From assembly GCA_026391455.1 (NCBI GenBank), contig JAPLEH010000052.1:16991-80990 (forward strand): 64,000 nucleotides of DNA. Direction: 5' to 3'. The notes below the pieces were generated by a model. The model searched no databases, had not been told where the DNA came from, and saw only the letters and a program-made list of their open reading frames with translations. Position numbers and translations under genes: made by a program. The DNA comes from Bacteroidota bacterium. GTDB lineage: Bacteria > Bacteroidota > Bacteroidia > Chitinophagales > Chitinophagaceae. This document shows positions 35,682 to 44,545 of this stretch, piece by piece. How positions within the stretch are numbered: position 1 is the first letter of the stretch; each line of letters opens with the position of its first letter.

Positions 35682-37403
35682 TTATGATCCGGATGAAAAA
35701 ATCCCTTTCGGTACAGATGCAATAAGGTTTTGCGTGTATTCCATTTGCGGATGGAAGTAAATATCGTCTGCCATACCGCTTTCCACGATCCGGCCTTTAT
35801 GCATAACCATAATGCGGTCGCTGATATAACGGACCACCGACAGATCATGTGAAATAAAGATCACGGTGAAGCCCATTTCTTTTTTCAGATCATTCAGGAG
35901 GTTGAGCACCTGGGCCTGTACACTCACGTCGAGTGCTGATACCGATTCATCGCATACCACAAAGGATGGATTAAGCGCCAGTGCTCTGGCAATAACGATA
36001 CGCTGCCGTTGGCCGCCGCTGAATTCATGGGGGTAGCGGGTAAAATGTTCTGCTTTGAGGTCTACTTTTTCCAACAGCTCCACCGCTTTATCTTTCCGTT
36101 GTGTGTTATTACTGTGCAGCCGGTGAACTTTCATCGGCTCCGTAATGGCATTGCCGATTGTGAGCCGCGGGTTGAGCGATGAATAGGGATCCTGGAATAC
36201 GATCTGTATCTCTTTCCGCAGGTCGCGGAGTTCTTCTCTTTTTTTGTTTGCCAGATCGATTCCGTTATAAATGATCTTACCGGAAGCGGGTTCCACCAAC
36301 CGCAACAATGTTCTGCCCAGCGTGGTTTTGCCACAGCCGCTTTCGCCTACAAGTCCCAACGTTTCGCCCTTATACACGTCAAAACTTACATTATCTACCG
36401 CCTGGGTAAAGCTCAGTGGTTTGCCCCAGAACGATTTTTTTGCAGGAAAGCGGACGGATATGTTTTCTGCCCGCAATAGTACCGGGGGGTGCTCAGTTTT
36501 TTGAACAGGATGATCAATTATTTGCGTAACAACTTGTGTTTGAGCAGGAGTTTTTTCATTCATAAAATCGCTCACCACCGGCAATCGTTCACCTCTCGGA
36601 TGGTTGACCGGCCGGCAGGCCAGCAACGCTTTTGTATAGGGATGTTTGGGATGAAGGAATAATTCACGGATCGGATTTTGTTCCACAATTTCACCCTTGT
36701 ACATCACCAATGCCCGGTCGGCAATTTCTGCCACCACACCCAGGTCATGTGTAATGAAAATCACCCCCATGCCGGATTGTTGCTGCAGTTCTCTGATCAG
36801 CAGCAGGATGGTTTTTTGTACCGTAACATCCAGTGCGGTAGTAGGTTCATCACAGATGAGTAAGGCGGGTTCACAGCACATGGCCATGGCGATCATGACC
36901 CGTTGTTTTTGTCCGCCACTCAATTGATGCGGATAACGGTTAAAAACGCCTTCGGGATCCGGCAGTTTTACTTTTTCAAACCAGGCTATTGTTTTTTCTT
37001 TCGCCTCTTTTTTACTGATCTTTTTATGTTGCAGCAAGGCTTCCATCACTTGTTGTCCGCAGGTGAGTACGGGGTTAAGTGAAGTCATGGGTTCCTGAAA
37101 GATCATAGCAGCCTGGTTGCCGCGTATTATTTGCAGTTCATTTTTATCTTTTTGTAGAATATCTGCAACAGCTTCACCATCTGGCGAAAAAAGAATTTGT
37201 CCTGATACATAACGGGCAGGAGGAGCAGGCAGGAGACGGAGGATGGACAGGGAGGTAACAGACTTGCCGGAACCCGACTCACCCACCAATGCCACCACTT
37301 CTCCTTTTTGTACCGTAAAGGATATGTTTTTTAATGCCGTAATGGTACCCGACTCGGAACTGAATTCAAGGGAAAGGTTTTTTATTTCGAGGAGGGGGTA
37401 CAT
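35682..37403 (-). CDS. Fused double-ATPase ABC protein of the Dpp/Opp peptide type
   Basis: 573 residues with two complete ABC cassettes. The first has Walker A GESGSGKS (41-48), signature LSGGQKQR and Walker B LLICDEPTTALD. The second has Walker A GESGCGKT, signature FSGGQRQR and Walker B FVVCDESVSALD. Each cassette has the oligopeptide-family C-terminal extension (HPKHPYTKALLACRP after the first). It corresponds to DppD plus DppF in one chain, as in GsiA/YejF, and powers peptide or glutathione-type import. No permease or binding protein is encoded nearby. It is the third gene of an amn / small exported protein / ABC operon, starting 5 bp after the previous stop. Confidence 0.9.
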   Translation of the reverse strand: MYPLLEIKNLSLEFSSESGTITALKNISFTVQKGEVVALVGESGSGKSVTSLSILRLLPAPPARYVSGQILFSPDGEAVADILQKDKNELQIIRGNQAAMIFQEPMTSLNPVLTCGQQVMEALLQHKKISKKEAKEKTIAWFEKVKLPDPEGVFNRYPHQLSGGQKQRVMIAMAMCCEPALLICDEPTTALDVTVQKTILLLIRELQQQSGMGVIFITHDLGVVAEIADRALVMYKGEIVEQNPIRELFLHPKHPYTKALLACRPVNHPRGERLPVVSDFMNEKTPAQTQVVTQIIDHPVQKTEHPPVLLRAENISVRFPAKKSFWGKPLSFTQAVDNVSFDVYKGETLGLVGESGCGKTTLGRTLLRLVEPASGKIIYNGIDLANKKREELRDLRKEIQIVFQDPYSSLNPRLTIGNAITEPMKVHRLHSNNTQRKDKAVELLEKVDLKAEHFTRYPHEFSGGQRQRIVIARALALNPSFVVCDESVSALDVSVQAQVLNLLNDLKKEMGFTVIFISHDLSVVRYISDRIMVMHKGRIVESGMADDIYFHPQMEYTQNLIASVPKGIFSSGS

Positions 37404-37408
37404 GGTGA

Positions 37409-37789
37409 TTAACGTAATACATCTGTTACAATAATGCGCAACGACTTTCCCGGAGTGGGATAAAACGCTTCACATTGTGTGCAGGGTTTCGGATAGGTGC
37501 TGGTATCAATATTGAAATAAAATTCATCGCCCACATGAATGTCTTTTGGAAACCCACAGGGATCATCCAATGTGAAGGCCTTTTTATAGGTTTTGCCGGT
37601 TTGCTCATCGGTCCACTCTGCATCTGTTTTGGATGTATCTATGTTTCCTTCCAGCACACTCACCGTATAATGCATACAAACGCCGGCTATTTCCAGGCGG
37701 CCTTTGTATGCACCTTTTGCTTTCGGTTTGCAAACGGATGCAGAAAGCAGGAACGCGGAAGCGATGGAAACCAGAATGACTCGCAGCAT
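37409..37789 (-). CDS. Small exported protein of unknown function
   Basis: 126 residues. An N-terminal hydrophobic segment ends in SASVC (about residue 20), possibly a weak lipobox or a signal peptidase I site. The mature part is a small beta-rich domain with several cysteines (IAGVCMHYTV, LDDPCGFP, KPCTQCEAFYP) that could form disulfides or bind metal. I recognise no family. It lies between amn (9 bp gap) and the ABC ATPase (5 bp gap), so the three are co-transcribed. Confidence 0.75.
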   Translation of the reverse strand: MLRVILVSIASAFLLSASVCKPKAKGAYKGRLEIAGVCMHYTVSVLEGNIDTSKTDAEWTDEQTGKTYKKAFTLDDPCGFPKDIHVGDEFYFNIDTSTYPKPCTQCEAFYPTPGKSLRIIVTDVLR

Positions 37790-37798
37790 ACGGTCTGT

Positions 37799-38569
37799 TT
37801 AAAACTTAAGATGTCGTACGGTAAGGCCGTCGTTCATCAGTTGTTTGAGTGAATCGACTCCGATCTTCAGGTGATTTTCCACAAAGGAGGTGGTTACTTT
37901 CTTATCGCTCTCTTCTGTTTTTACACCTTCCGGTATCATCGGTTGATCGCTTACCAGCAAGAGGGCTCCGGTGGGTATTTTATTATAAAATCCTACTGTA
38001 AAGATGGTAGCAGTTTCCATATCAATGGCATAGGCACGTACTTTTTGCAGGTATTCTTTGAATGGTTCATCATGCTCCCACACGCGTCGGTTGGTGGTGT
38101 ATACGGTACCGGTCCAATAATCTACTCCATAATCGCGAATGGTGGTGGAGACTGCTTTTTGCAAGGCGAATGCCGGGAGTGCGGGCACTTCGGCGGGGAA
38201 ATAATCATTGGATGTACCTTCTCCGCGAATGGCGGCGATGGGCAGGATGAGATCTCCGATTTTATTACGTCTTTTGAGGCCGCCGCATTTGCCAAGGAAT
38301 AAAACAGCTTTGGGGTTGATGGCGGAGAGCAGGTCCATAACGGTAGCAGCAGTAGGGCTGCCCATGCCAAAATTGATGATACTGATATTGCCGGCAGTGG
38401 CACATTGCATGGGTTTGCCTTCACCGATCACTTCCGCGGAGTTCCATTCGGCAAAAAGGGTAACATAATTACTAAAATTGGTCAGTAAAATATATTCACC
38501 AAAGTTTTCCAATTTTTCCCCGGTATAGCGGGGAAGCCAGTTCTGTACAATTTCTTCTTTTGTCTTCAT
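37799..38569 (-). CDS. amn: AMP nucleosidase
   Basis: 256 residues of the nucleoside phosphorylase / MTAN-like fold. It cleaves AMP to adenine and ribose-5-phosphate. Conserved segments are ISIINFGMGSPTAATVMDLL, AVLFLGKCGGLKRRNKIGDLILP (key part GKCGGL), EGTSNDYFP and VRAYAIDMETATIF, the ribose-binding MET motif. The short single-domain length is the usual Bacteroidota form and lacks the extra N-terminal domain of E. coli Amn. The ATG at 38569 (MKTKEEIVQNW) is preferred over one six codons upstream. First gene of an operon with a small exported protein and an ABC ATPase. Confidence 0.88.
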   Translation of the reverse strand: MKTKEEIVQNWLPRYTGEKLENFGEYILLTNFSNYVTLFAEWNSAEVIGEGKPMQCATAGNISIINFGMGSPTAATVMDLLSAINPKAVLFLGKCGGLKRRNKIGDLILPIAAIRGEGTSNDYFPAEVPALPAFALQKAVSTTIRDYGVDYWTGTVYTTNRRVWEHDEPFKEYLQKVRAYAIDMETATIFTVGFYNKIPTGALLLVSDQPMIPEGVKTEESDKKVTTSFVENHLKIGVDSLKQLMNDGLTVRHLKF

Positions 38570-38769
38570 ACTGGCGAATTTAATCAATTTCAGAGGATAA
38601 ATAAAATTGCTCGAAGAGGGATCCGGTGAGGCGTTTGCAATGGCGCTTCGTAATGAAATAGATGTTCAGACAGGTTGTATACCACAGCGCTTTACTAGCA
38701 ATAGGTACCGGTTCAAAAACGATGCATTTCTTTTGGAGGTATTTACCGGTTAAACTTCGTAGGGAGTAT

Positions 38770-38777
38770 TATATTTG
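38770..38777 (+). promoter_or_regulatory. -7 promoter element of the HsdR-N-like gene
   Basis: TATATTTG is an exact match ending four bases before the ATG at 38782. The transcript is probably leaderless. Confidence 0.65.
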
Positions 38778-38781
38778 AAGC

Positions 38782-39222
38782 ATGATCCCTGTCACTTATC
38801 CGGCTCCGTCATTTAAGATAGAGAAGCGGGAAGGCGTTGAATGTATTTTCGACACCTTCCGGAAAAAATGGATCGTGCTCACCCCGGAAGAATGGGTGCG
38901 GCAAAATTTTTTACAATATCTCTTACAATCACTTCACTATCCCGCTTCGCTGATTGCTGTTGAAAAAGAAATTCGGCTTGGCGAGCTCAAAAAACGATTT
39001 GATATATTGGTCTATGACCGCGATCATGCACCCTGGTTGATCGTGGAATGCAAGTCGATGGATGTACAATTGTCGGAATCAGTATTGCAACAGGCATTGC
39101 GCTATTCGATCAGTGTGCCGGCTTCATATATTGTTATCACCAATGGGAGTCATTGTATGGCCTGGCACCGTCATGAGGGGGAATTGAAGCCCATTAATGA
39201 GTTACCCTTATTCACTGAATAG
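38782..39222 (+). CDS. HsdR N-terminal-like nuclease-fold protein (HSDR_N_2 type)
   Basis: 146 residues, a single domain. It carries the PD-(D/E)xK nuclease pattern: VEKEIRLGELKKRFDILVYD gives the Asp in FDILV, and LIVECKS gives the ExK. Downstream QQALRYSISVPASYIVITNG completes the fold. The family is named after the N-terminal domain of type I restriction enzyme R subunits, but this gene is free-standing, with no helicase, specificity or methylase subunit near. Such orphans are common in Bacteroidota and their role is unknown. A consensus promoter almost touches its ATG. Confidence 0.85.
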   Translation: MIPVTYPAPSFKIEKREGVECIFDTFRKKWIVLTPEEWVRQNFLQYLLQSLHYPASLIAVEKEIRLGELKKRFDILVYDRDHAPWLIVECKSMDVQLSESVLQQALRYSISVPASYIVITNGSHCMAWHRHEGELKPINELPLFTE

Positions 39223-39376
39223 TATAACGGGTAGCGGATGTTGGTGTGACTCGTATATGTACGAAAAACCCAAACAGTATTTTGGCAGTCGGCTTTTCTT
39301 TCCTATTTTTCTGTATCAAATATTACGGAGTATCTGCTTGCCAATGCATCTTACTCCTTACACTAAAACTAACGAT

Positions 39377-40906
39377 ATGCGAAAACTATTTGTTCTCCTT
39401 GCAGCTACGGCTGCGCTTGCTTCCTGCCGTAAAACGGTTGCAGAACCGGAAGCGATTCCCACTCCCCCCACTAAATCGGTGGCTGATATGAATGCGCAGA
39501 TCCGTCAGACGCTGCAGCAGCAGGGCCAGTTCAACTGGAATACGGCATCTGCGGATATGGTATGGAGTGCTTTAATGCAAAGTGATAATATTTTATCAGT
39601 GGGGTATAAGCCGGCAGGTGAAGCGAATGTTGAAAGCCGGTTACATACCATCAATATTCAGGATGCGGCCTGGAAGAGTGCCAAAGCCGCCGTATTACAA
39701 CTGATCTTCGAAGAGGAAAGAAAGCTGAATCCATCCCTTACCAAAGAGTCGCTCGAGGTATGGGGAGAGGACGTGTTGCCGGTAATGGATGTAACGGTGA
39801 AAAATTATTCCACCATTGTGAAATTGCGGGAGTCCGGATTGGTGCGCTATGCGGAGCCGCTCGGGTATGATACAAAGCTTGAAGTGAGTCTTACGGAATC
39901 CAGCAGCGGATGTGGCAGCAATGTGGCCGACCCTTCGCTGATTGCGAATACACATTATACCACGATATCGCCCAATGCCAAAGCATCCTGGAATTACGGC
40001 CTGCATGGTATTACCAATGCATGGACAAAATCCACCGGAAGCGGTGTTAAGGTATTCATTATTGATACCGGTTGTGAATTCGACCAGGAAAACCTCGGGT
40101 CTGCATTCAACCAGGGCAACTCTTCCGGCAGAACGGTGGAGAAGATCGTGACCCTCCCGCGCAATACATTTTTGGGAATTCCCACCGGACCGGTAGAGAC
40201 TCCCGATGATGGATGCGGCCACGGCACTTCTATGGCCGGGGCCTGTGCTGCGCCAAGGGGTACCGATGGTAATACGGTGGGTATCGCATACAATTGTAAT
40301 CTGGTAACCTGCCGCGCTGCTGCTGATGTATTTTTGGACGAATCGAGAGAAGCTAAAGGTGTGGCTGATGCATATACCAATGCAGCAAACCGTACCGATG
40401 TAAAAATTATCAGTATGAGTATGGGACGAATCACCAGCAGTTCACAGGTAACGGACGCCGTAAACTATGCATCTGGAAAAGGCAAACTGATGTTTTGTGC
40501 AGCGGGTACATCTTTTAGCTGGACTGCCAGTTGGTACGGCGTAATTTTCCCGGCCTGGTTGGGAAATGTGCAGGCCGTAACCGGGGTGAAGCAAAATACC
40601 AATTTTACCAATTGTGATGCCTGTCATAAAGGATCTGAAGTGGATTTTGTAGTTTATATGGAAAGGGCTGGTGACAATATGCACCCGCTGTCGTTGGCCA
40701 TGAGCGGTAATGCGCCCTCTACCGTAGGAGGCTCTTCGGTAAGTACCGCAAGCATGGCCGGAATGGCTGCATTGGTATGGAGCCGGTATCCGGCATTGAC
40801 AAGAGATCAGTTGATCAGCCGCCTGCAGCAATACAGCAGCCGCTTTCCCACCAAGAGCAGTGAATACGGTTGGGGTATATTGAATGCGGATGCCGCTACG
40901 AATTAG
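39377..40906 (+). CDS. Lipoprotein S8 (subtilisin-like) serine protease with altered oxyanion motif
   Basis: 509 residues. The ATG at 39377 starts a lipoprotein signal with lipobox LASC (Cys17). Residues about 20-200 are a pro-region. The triad is Asp230 (VFIIDTGCEFD), His282 (CGHGTSMAG) and Ser454 (GGSSVSTASMAG). The oxyanion-hole asparagine, normally in an AAGN motif, appears as threonine in FCAAGTSF (Thr378), so catalysis may be weaker or the role may differ. There is no T9SS tail; it should be anchored in the outer or inner membrane. Several cysteines (TNCDACHKG) could form disulfides. It has no evident operon partners. Confidence 0.85.
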   Translation: MRKLFVLLAATAALASCRKTVAEPEAIPTPPTKSVADMNAQIRQTLQQQGQFNWNTASADMVWSALMQSDNILSVGYKPAGEANVESRLHTINIQDAAWKSAKAAVLQLIFEEERKLNPSLTKESLEVWGEDVLPVMDVTVKNYSTIVKLRESGLVRYAEPLGYDTKLEVSLTESSSGCGSNVADPSLIANTHYTTISPNAKASWNYGLHGITNAWTKSTGSGVKVFIIDTGCEFDQENLGSAFNQGNSSGRTVEKIVTLPRNTFLGIPTGPVETPDDGCGHGTSMAGACAAPRGTDGNTVGIAYNCNLVTCRAAADVFLDESREAKGVADAYTNAANRTDVKIISMSMGRITSSSQVTDAVNYASGKGKLMFCAAGTSFSWTASWYGVIFPAWLGNVQAVTGVKQNTNFTNCDACHKGSEVDFVVYMERAGDNMHPLSLAMSGNAPSTVGGSSVSTASMAGMAALVWSRYPALTRDQLISRLQQYSSRFPTKSSEYGWGILNADAATN

Positions 40907-40980
40907 AAGAGAAAAGCTTCAAGCTACAAGCATTTAGCTATTGTTGTCCGGTAAAACTATTTATTAGTTTGAAAATCAAT

Positions 40981-41020
40981 TCAGACCCCTCCCCAACCCC
41001 TCCCCAAAGGAGAGGGGCTA
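40981..41020. repeat. CCCCTCCCCAA-type dispersed repeat with hairpin
   Basis: Two direct copies of ACCCCTCCCCAA are followed by AGGAGAGGGGC, which can pair back on them. From memory this is a common intergenic repeat in Bacteroidota. The rest of the 213-bp gap between the protease and the LolA-like gene shows no gene. Confidence 0.6.
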
Positions 41021-41119
41021 GAACCCGCTCTGGGGCAATGTTTCAGGGCTTTGCAAAAACTTTCCCCGGACAATAATGACAAAGTCATGCGATGCGGTTT
41101 TTTTTTAATTGTTCGATGA

Positions 41120-41827
41120 TTACATTTTAAATATGGCTTCGTCGATTTTTACATTCAGCTCTATTTTATCAAGCCTAACAGAGGCAAATTCCTGACCCAT
41201 GACCTTTTGAATACGTGTCATAGCGAATTTCAAACCATTTATTTCTTTAAAATCAGAGTAAAAGGTTTCCACATCTACTGTCTGGCCCTGCATTTCGCGG
41301 GGGGTAACAGATTTGATCAGTAAATAGCTGGCAGAGTCGATATAGTAAGTTACTTTTTTATTATCGTCTTTGTTAGTGAGGGTGATCTTGAAGCATTTCA
41401 CACCTTCCACAGCTTCCTGTCCGCCGAATTCAACTTTATGGCCGCGGTTTTTGTAATCCATCAGGTGATTGGCGAGGCTGGCTTGTGCTTTCGCATCAAT
41501 GAGTTCGGCTGCACTCAGTTCGGTGGGTGTTTCTATACCTTCAAAATGGTTTTGCTTCCAGCCGGTTCCATTGTTATATACGTTGATGATCTGGTAACCC
41601 ATTACTTCAATATCGGTACGGGCCGCTTTATTATTTAGTATCTGGGTGGTGATGGGCATATCCATACTTTGCTGGGATACGTTACCCGACATTTTTGCGC
41701 TGGTCACTTTGTTGAAAGCGTCCAGACCGCCCATAGCAGCAGTATATTTCTGGATCACTTCATCGGCAGTTTGGGCGCTGGCAGATAAGGAAGCCAGAGC
41801 TAATAAGGAGAAAAGAAAACGTTTCAT
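41120..41827 (-). CDS. LolA-like / outer-membrane lipoprotein-sorting family protein
   Basis: 235 residues with a signal peptide (MKRFLFSLLALASLSASAQ) followed by TADEVIQKYTAAMGGLDAFNKV. A curved beta-sheet protein of the LolA/LolB-like superfamily follows (QKNHFEG-like, EAVEGVKCFKITLTNKDDN, YYIDSASYLLIKSVTP, VETFYSDFKEINGLKFAM). In this superfamily the fold binds acyl chains; the Bacteroidota group has unknown cargo. The ATG at 41827 was chosen for the signal peptide. A one-mismatch promoter (TATCTTCG) lies about 25 bp upstream. It stands alone between convergent and divergent neighbours. Confidence 0.8.
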   Translation of the reverse strand: MKRFLFSLLALASLSASAQTADEVIQKYTAAMGGLDAFNKVTSAKMSGNVSQQSMDMPITTQILNNKAARTDIEVMGYQIINVYNNGTGWKQNHFEGIETPTELSAAELIDAKAQASLANHLMDYKNRGHKVEFGGQEAVEGVKCFKITLTNKDDNKKVTYYIDSASYLLIKSVTPREMQGQTVDVETFYSDFKEINGLKFAMTRIQKVMGQEFASVRLDKIELNVKIDEAIFKM

Positions 41828-42035
41828 GTTAATTGTTTTTTGGATGACGAAGATAGGTAATAGTTGAAAGTGGAAAATTGTCTGGTGGAAAAGGGCTGGG
41901 CATCTCATTCCCGGGCTTTGTTTTTCAACGGGTTAGTGCCTGATTTCATCCATGCAGATGCATTTTTGGTGGAAAAGGTTGTACGAGCCCGGCCTCTCGG
42001 CGCGTAAGAAAGGGAGGGGTAATGGCGGTATCAGA

Positions 42036-42656
42036 ATGACCGGGCCTATATTTGTACTACTACAATTTATTGATTTGAAATCAAAAGCCGACCCCCGGTC
42101 TATTACTGCCTTCAGAATGATAGTGGCTATATTTCTGCTGTTCCTTTGCAGCCTGGCATCTTTGTACCTGTATATCCGTTTTTACCAGGTCGGCGGGGTA
42201 TGGATGCCCGGGCTGATGTACACATCTTTTACAGTTTTGGTGATATGGTTTTTCGGTATCCCTTTGTCGGCGAGAAGCACAACCCTTTATTATCTGCTGA
42301 TGATCGGACTGTATATAGCTGTCTGGTTTTTGACTTTTGCATCTTTATATATTGCCTTTATCACCGGCATTATTACCGCGGGGCTTGGCGCCTTGTTTAG
42401 TTTTTATCTTACAAACAGGTATTTGGTCAAGATCAAATATGAAAATATAATCATTTTTTCATGGGGCGGTCTGGCATTTCTGATTACAGATATTATTGGC
42501 TGGTCATTTCAGTATACGCCGGTACAACTTTATTTCTCAACGTATAGCGGGCTTGAAATATTTTTTACGGAGGTTATTGTATGCTGGCAACTGATCGTGG
42601 GGATCGTATGGTTGAGAACGTTGAGCCGGACAACCCATCAGATAAAAAGACGATAA
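42036..42656 (+). CDS. Membrane protein of unknown function, start uncertain
   Basis: 206 residues as listed. Five or six hydrophobic helices (MIVAIFLLFLCSLASLYLYI, LMYTSFTVLVIWFFGIPL, LYYLLMIGLYIAVWFL, and more) end in a basic tail (TTHQIKRR). No family recognised. The start is doubtful: a consensus promoter TATATTTG lies at 42047-42054, inside the listed coding region. If that promoter is used, the true start is the TTG at 42075 or the ATG at 42117. The frame stays open back to 41952, but those residues look non-coding. No operon context. Confidence 0.6.
   Translation: MTGPIFVLLQFIDLKSKADPRSITAFRMIVAIFLLFLCSLASLYLYIRFYQVGGVWMPGLMYTSFTVLVIWFFGIPLSARSTTLYYLLMIGLYIAVWFLTFASLYIAFITGIITAGLGALFSFYLTNRYLVKIKYENIIIFSWGGLAFLITDIIGWSFQYTPVQLYFSTYSGLEIFFTEVIVCWQLIVGIVWLRTLSRTTHQIKRR
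42047..42054 (+). promoter_or_regulatory. Possible -7 promoter element of the membrane-protein gene
   Basis: TATATTTG is an exact TAnnTTTG match. Its location shows that the coding start may be 42075 or 42117 rather than upstream. Confidence 0.4.
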
Positions 42657-42862
42657 TTCATAATCTACATGATCGTTGATCATTGTGCAGTACATCAAAA
42701 AATTACGGAATCGTTTATGCCCACTTCCTTAATTTTACACAGTACTATTTGTACTGGTAAATAGTCAGTCATCGGTACAAAAAGAGATACCATACACTTC
42801 TGCAACCTTTTTATTCGCAACAGCGTTTTGTATCATGTTTTTTAATAACCAAAACTATACGT

Positions 42863-43537
42863 ATGAAAAAGAATCTTGCTGAATTTATTGGAACATTCTG
42901 GCTGGTATTGGGTGGATGTGGCAGTGCGATGCTGGCAGCCGCATTTCCCGGAGTGGGTATAGGTCTCGCAGGGGTATCGTTGGCATTTGGTCTTACGGTA
43001 TTAACCATCGCCTATTCGTTTGGGCATATTTCCGGTGCACACCTCAATCCAGCGGTTACGATCGGTCTTTGGATCGGTGGACGTATCCATGCCAGAGAGA
43101 TATTGCCATATATCCTTTCGCAGGTGGCAGGTGGATTAGCCGCTGCTGGTGTTCTATATCTGATTGTTACCGGCAATGGGAGTGAGATCGGCAATTTTGC
43201 TGCTAATGGATATGGCGAGCATTCACCGGGTGGATATTCAATGACAGCCGCCATTGTTACGGAATTTGTAATGACGTTTATGTTCCTGTTGGTTATTCTT
43301 GGTGCAACAGATGATAAAGCTCCGAAAGGATTTGCCGGTATCGCAATTGGGCTTATGCTCACATTGATACACCTCGTTAGCATACCGGTAACGAACACCT
43401 CGGTGAACCCTGCCCGGAGCATCAGCCAGGCCGTATTTGTGGGTGGATGGGCCGTTGCACAGCTTTGGCTTTTTATAGTGATTCCTATTGTTGGCGCCGC
43501 ACTGGCGGGTGTGGTATATAAGTATTTTAAATCCTGA
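42863..43537 (+). CDS. aqpZ: Aquaporin Z
   Basis: 224 residues, six transmembrane helices and two half-helices. It is a water channel of the inner membrane. Both pore motifs are intact: GAHLNPAVT (NPA at 62-64) and TSVNPARS (about 182-184). The bacterial AqpZ hallmarks [20 protein letters not shown] (key AEFIGTF) and SFGHISGAH are present, and the selectivity filter region looks water-type, with the Arg directly after the second NPA. It is monocistronic, with about 200 bp upstream and 276 bp downstream holding no gene. Confidence 0.95.
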   Translation: MKKNLAEFIGTFWLVLGGCGSAMLAAAFPGVGIGLAGVSLAFGLTVLTIAYSFGHISGAHLNPAVTIGLWIGGRIHAREILPYILSQVAGGLAAAGVLYLIVTGNGSEIGNFAANGYGEHSPGGYSMTAAIVTEFVMTFMFLLVILGATDDKAPKGFAGIAIGLMLTLIHLVSIPVTNTSVNPARSISQAVFVGGWAVAQLWLFIVIPIVGAALAGVVYKYFKS

Positions 43538-43813
43538 TTTTATTAACTGGCAGGTATATTCGAAAAAGGAAAGTAAATAGTAGTAAATAATATATTGAGG
43601 GCTATTTTTGAGTGCCTTTTTTGGTGCCTGGGTTTGTAATACAGGTTGTTCAATCCTTTGCCCAGTTGGTCGGGCTACAGTACGACTGCGATTTTGCAGA
43701 ATGCGAAATGATCGGGTCGCTTTTAGAAATGTATGATTTTCAAAATCATAATTGCATTAAGCAGGGTTTATAAATGACGGCAGAACCAATATAGAAATAT
43801 TTTTATAATAGAT

Positions 43814-44482
43814 ATGTATCACTTCTCCTACTTCAAAGAAAAAGACAAGCAGGTATTGCTGCAATTCATGGAAGAATATCCATTTGCATTTTTAACGGGA
43901 AGTTTTTTATCCGGTCAGCAGGTGGCCACACAGATACCGGTGCTGTTGGAAGAGCGCGATGGAGAGTTGTACCTGCAGGGGCATATCATGCGTAAGACGG
44001 ATCATCACAAAGCGTTCATGGAAAACCCGAATGCATTACTGGTTTTTACCGGGCCGGACTGTTATGTGAGCGCTTCCTGGTACAGCAACCCTTCCATAGG
44101 GTCTACCTGGAATTATATGAGCGTGCATATCAGCGGACAGATCCAATTCATGCCGGATGAAGCACTGGTACAATTCATGCGCAGGTTAACATTGAAATTT
44201 GAAAAAGGCAACGGGCAGTCGCCCACCTTTTATGATAATCTCCCCGATAATTTTATCAGCAAGATGATGCCGGCTATTACCGGTTTTGAAATCAAAGCGG
44301 ATAAGATTGAGAATGTATTCAAGCTGAGCCAGAACCGGGATGAAAAAAGTTACCAGCATATAATCACAAAATTGGAAGAGCAAGGTGGTAAGGGTACTCT
44401 CATCGCCGCGGAAATGAAAAAAAGAACAGAAGAGCTTTTCCCGCCCGGAGTGGAATGGGATGCAACCCGATTTGATTCATAA
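43814..44482 (+). CDS. PaiB-like FMN-binding split-barrel protein
   Basis: 222 residues. The family consists of FMN-binding split-barrel proteins related to B. subtilis PaiB (a negative regulator of sporulation and degradative enzymes) and to pyridoxamine-phosphate oxidase. Recognisable parts are YPFAFLTG, GELYLQGHIMRKTDHHKA, GPDCYVSASWYSNP, VPTWNY-equivalent GSTWNYMSVHISG, and a C-terminal helical segment GFEIKADKIENVFKLSQNR. Most members are probably flavin-dependent enzymes or ligand binders, and a regulatory role is not demonstrated. It lies 63 bp upstream of the GrpB-family gene in the same direction. Confidence 0.85.
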   Translation: MYHFSYFKEKDKQVLLQFMEEYPFAFLTGSFLSGQQVATQIPVLLEERDGELYLQGHIMRKTDHHKAFMENPNALLVFTGPDCYVSASWYSNPSIGSTWNYMSVHISGQIQFMPDEALVQFMRRLTLKFEKGNGQSPTFYDNLPDNFISKMMPAITGFEIKADKIENVFKLSQNRDEKSYQHIITKLEEQGGKGTLIAAEMKKRTEELFPPGVEWDATRFDS

Positions 44483-44545
44483 CGGGTTATTTTTACTGAA
44501 GTTTTTTTTAACCATTCTCTTAAAAAATCATCCATTTAATTCATC

